This document shows, one piece after another, positions 62,981 through 64,000 of a stretch of 64,000 bases of DNA. Source of the stretch: TMED23 sp913054205 (GTDB taxonomy: Bacteria > Pseudomonadota > Alphaproteobacteria > Rhodospirillales > UBA2165); the NCBI GenBank assembly GCA_046582495.1, contig JAYGEG010000160.1:62001-126000 (forward strand), in the 5' to 3' direction. Numbering within the stretch: the stretch's first letter is position 1; each line of letters starts with the position of its first letter. A program made the position numbers and the translations under genes. A model generated the notes under the pieces. That model was not told the DNA's origin. It made no database searches and saw only the letters and a program-made list of their open reading frames with translations.

Positions 62981-64000
62981 TTATTTCAAACCGCGGTCAA
63001 TTATTATATCAAGCGTTTCATCCAAAGATTGTTCTACGATGGACAACATTTCCTGTATTTGATTGTCCTCAATGATCAATGGCGGTGCAAAAGCGAGGCT
63101 ATCGCCCATCGCGCGGGAGATTAATCCATTGGCTTGAGCACGGCCTGCTAGGTGAGCACCAACGCCGTCTGAAACCTCAAAAGATTGGCGGGTTTCCTTG
63201 TCTTTTACGAGTTCCAAGGCGCCGATGAGGCCAACGCCGCGGGCCTCGCCCACCAAAGGATGCTCGGCCAGTTTTGCCAAGCCGCCTTGAAGAGCAGGCG
63301 CTGTCTCCTGCACATGGCTTATCAAATCCATTTCTTCGTAAATATTCATTGTTTCGAGTGCAACCGCGCAGGGAACCGGATGCCCGCCATAGGTAAATCC
63401 ATGTCCAAAAACGCCAATTTTTTCACTTTCGACGACCATCGACTGAAATATGTCCTCCGAAACCATCAATGCCGAAATCGGTAAATATCCGGATGATAGG
63501 GCTTTGGCGACAGTAATCATGTCGGGTTTAAGATCATAAGTCTCCGATCCGAACATGTTTCCGGTGCGGCCAAAACCGCATATCACTTCATCAACAGCAA
63601 AAAGGATGTCGTATTCCATCAAGACAGCCTGAATTTTTTCGAAATAGGTTGCTGGCGGTGGAATAACACCACCGGCACCCATCACAGGTTCGGCAAAAAA
63701 GGCGGCGATGGTTTCCGGGCCTTCATCCAAAATGAGCGTTCTTAAATTCTCGGCGCAGCGCGTGGCGAACTCTACTTCAGTTTCGCCTTTTTCGCCATAG
63801 CGATAGAAATGTGGGCAATCAGTATGCAGAACTCGGGCCAGCGGTAGATCAAAATCCCGGTGATTATTTGGCAACCCTGTCATGCTCGCTGTCATTAAAG
63901 TGACACCGTGATAGCCTTTCTCGCGGGCGATGATTTTTTTCTTGTCCGGTCGGCCACGCGCATTGTTAATGTACCAGATGATTTTGACAGCTGTGTCGTT
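62981..64000 (-). CDS. Class III aminotransferase, 5' end outside window
   Basis: PLP-dependent aminotransferase cut by the window edge. The frame is open to base 64000, where it reads NDTAVKIIWYINNARGRPDK, and continues through ARE(K)GYHGVTLMTASMTGL. The Asp-Glu-Val pocket is in FAVDEVICGFGRTGNMF and the Schiff-base lysine in TVAKALSSGYLPIS. The family includes omega-amino acid:pyruvate and putrescine/taurine aminotransferases; this one resembles the pyruvate-type members. The 3' end is complete. Confidence 0.93.
   Translation of the reverse strand, partial: NDTAVKIIWYINNARGRPDKKKIIAREKGYHGVTLMTASMTGLPNNHRDFDLPLARVLHTDCPHFYRYGEKGETEVEFATRCAENLRTLILDEGPETIAAFFAEPVMGAGGVIPPPATYFEKIQAVLMEYDILFAVDEVICGFGRTGNMFGSETYDLKPDMITVAKALSSGYLPISALMVSEDIFQSMVVESEKIGVFGHGFTYGGHPVPCAVALETMNIYEEMDLISHVQETAPALQGGLAKLAEHPLVGEARGVGLIGALELVKDKETRQSFEVSDGVGAHLAGRAQANGLISRAMGDSLAFAPPLIIEDNQIQEMLSIVEQSLDETLDIIIDRGLK

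Noticed and set aside
1..64000. CRISPR arrays, integrases, IS elements, phage genes, toxin-antitoxin pairs
   Set aside because: None seen on reading both strands. The window is dominated by housekeeping and metabolic genes.

Overview
This 64 kb window is a gene-dense chromosomal segment of a free-living alphaproteobacterium, most like a marine or aquatic Rhodospirillales-type heterotroph. The lineage call rests on several markers: an ALAS-type hemA (C4 pathway), an HdaA-like DnaA regulator beside a PerM-like permease, an EipB/DUF1849 periplasmic protein, a DinB with an N-terminal zinc ribbon, the xseB-ispA-dxs-tlyA run, and aspS/rnd/ppx/ppk. No rRNA, tRNA, CRISPR array, phage or IS element was seen. 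Species-level placement is not possible from sequence reading alone.

Layout. 0-4.4 kb: a dapA-family aldolase with an MFS exporter, and an ABC-F ATPase. 4.5-21.3 kb: a housekeeping string of ndk, purN-purM, then a tightly overlapping operon (DUF2066, CDP-alcohol phosphatidyltransferase, PerM-like, hdaA), then ppk, ppx and rnd. A minus-strand block (GGDEF/EAL protein, GT39 glycosyltransferase, SixA phosphatase) sits between hdaA and ppk. 21.6-28 kb: a TRAP transporter with an IclR regulator, an ArsM-fold methyltransferase lacking two expected cysteines, a metallophosphoesterase and a nitroreductase. aspS follows at 28.1 kb. 30-37 kb: an orphan lipoprotein, a diguanylate cyclase overlapping an unknown gene, eipB, dinB, a ROK kinase, and an AT-rich stretch with two small genes, one a standalone STAS-like (DUF4325) protein.

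37-45 kb holds what looks like a four-gene minus-strand unit: RND adaptor, RND pump, a BigR/SqrR-like ArsR repressor with two candidate redox cysteines, and a persulfide dioxygenase-rhodanese fusion. This suggests a pump controlled by reactive sulfur. The adaptor carries the same 33-residue motif at both ends. 45-50.3 kb: an HDAC-family hydrolase, then xseB, ispA, dxs and tlyA (isoprenoid precursor synthesis). 50.3-56.2 kb: an arylsulfotransferase-like gene with a possible 21-codon micro-ORF in its 3' region, a group-D-like flavin monooxygenase, and the operon fabI-aroC-peroxidase-ykgJ. At 53.16 kb a ybjQ-like and a ykgJ-like gene run into each other and both lack their 3' parts, which looks like a clean deletion or an assembly join.

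56-64 kb: a 17 kDa-antigen-type lipoprotein, pdxH, a cation diffusion facilitator, a universal stress protein, an SRAP/YedK protein, an SDR, a PadR-like protein, hemA and a class III aminotransferase cut by the window edge. The strongest points for follow-up are the double-motif RND adaptor in a persulfide-linked operon, the double-truncation junction, a purM whose conserved N-terminus can only begin at a non-standard ATT codon, and the micro-ORF.
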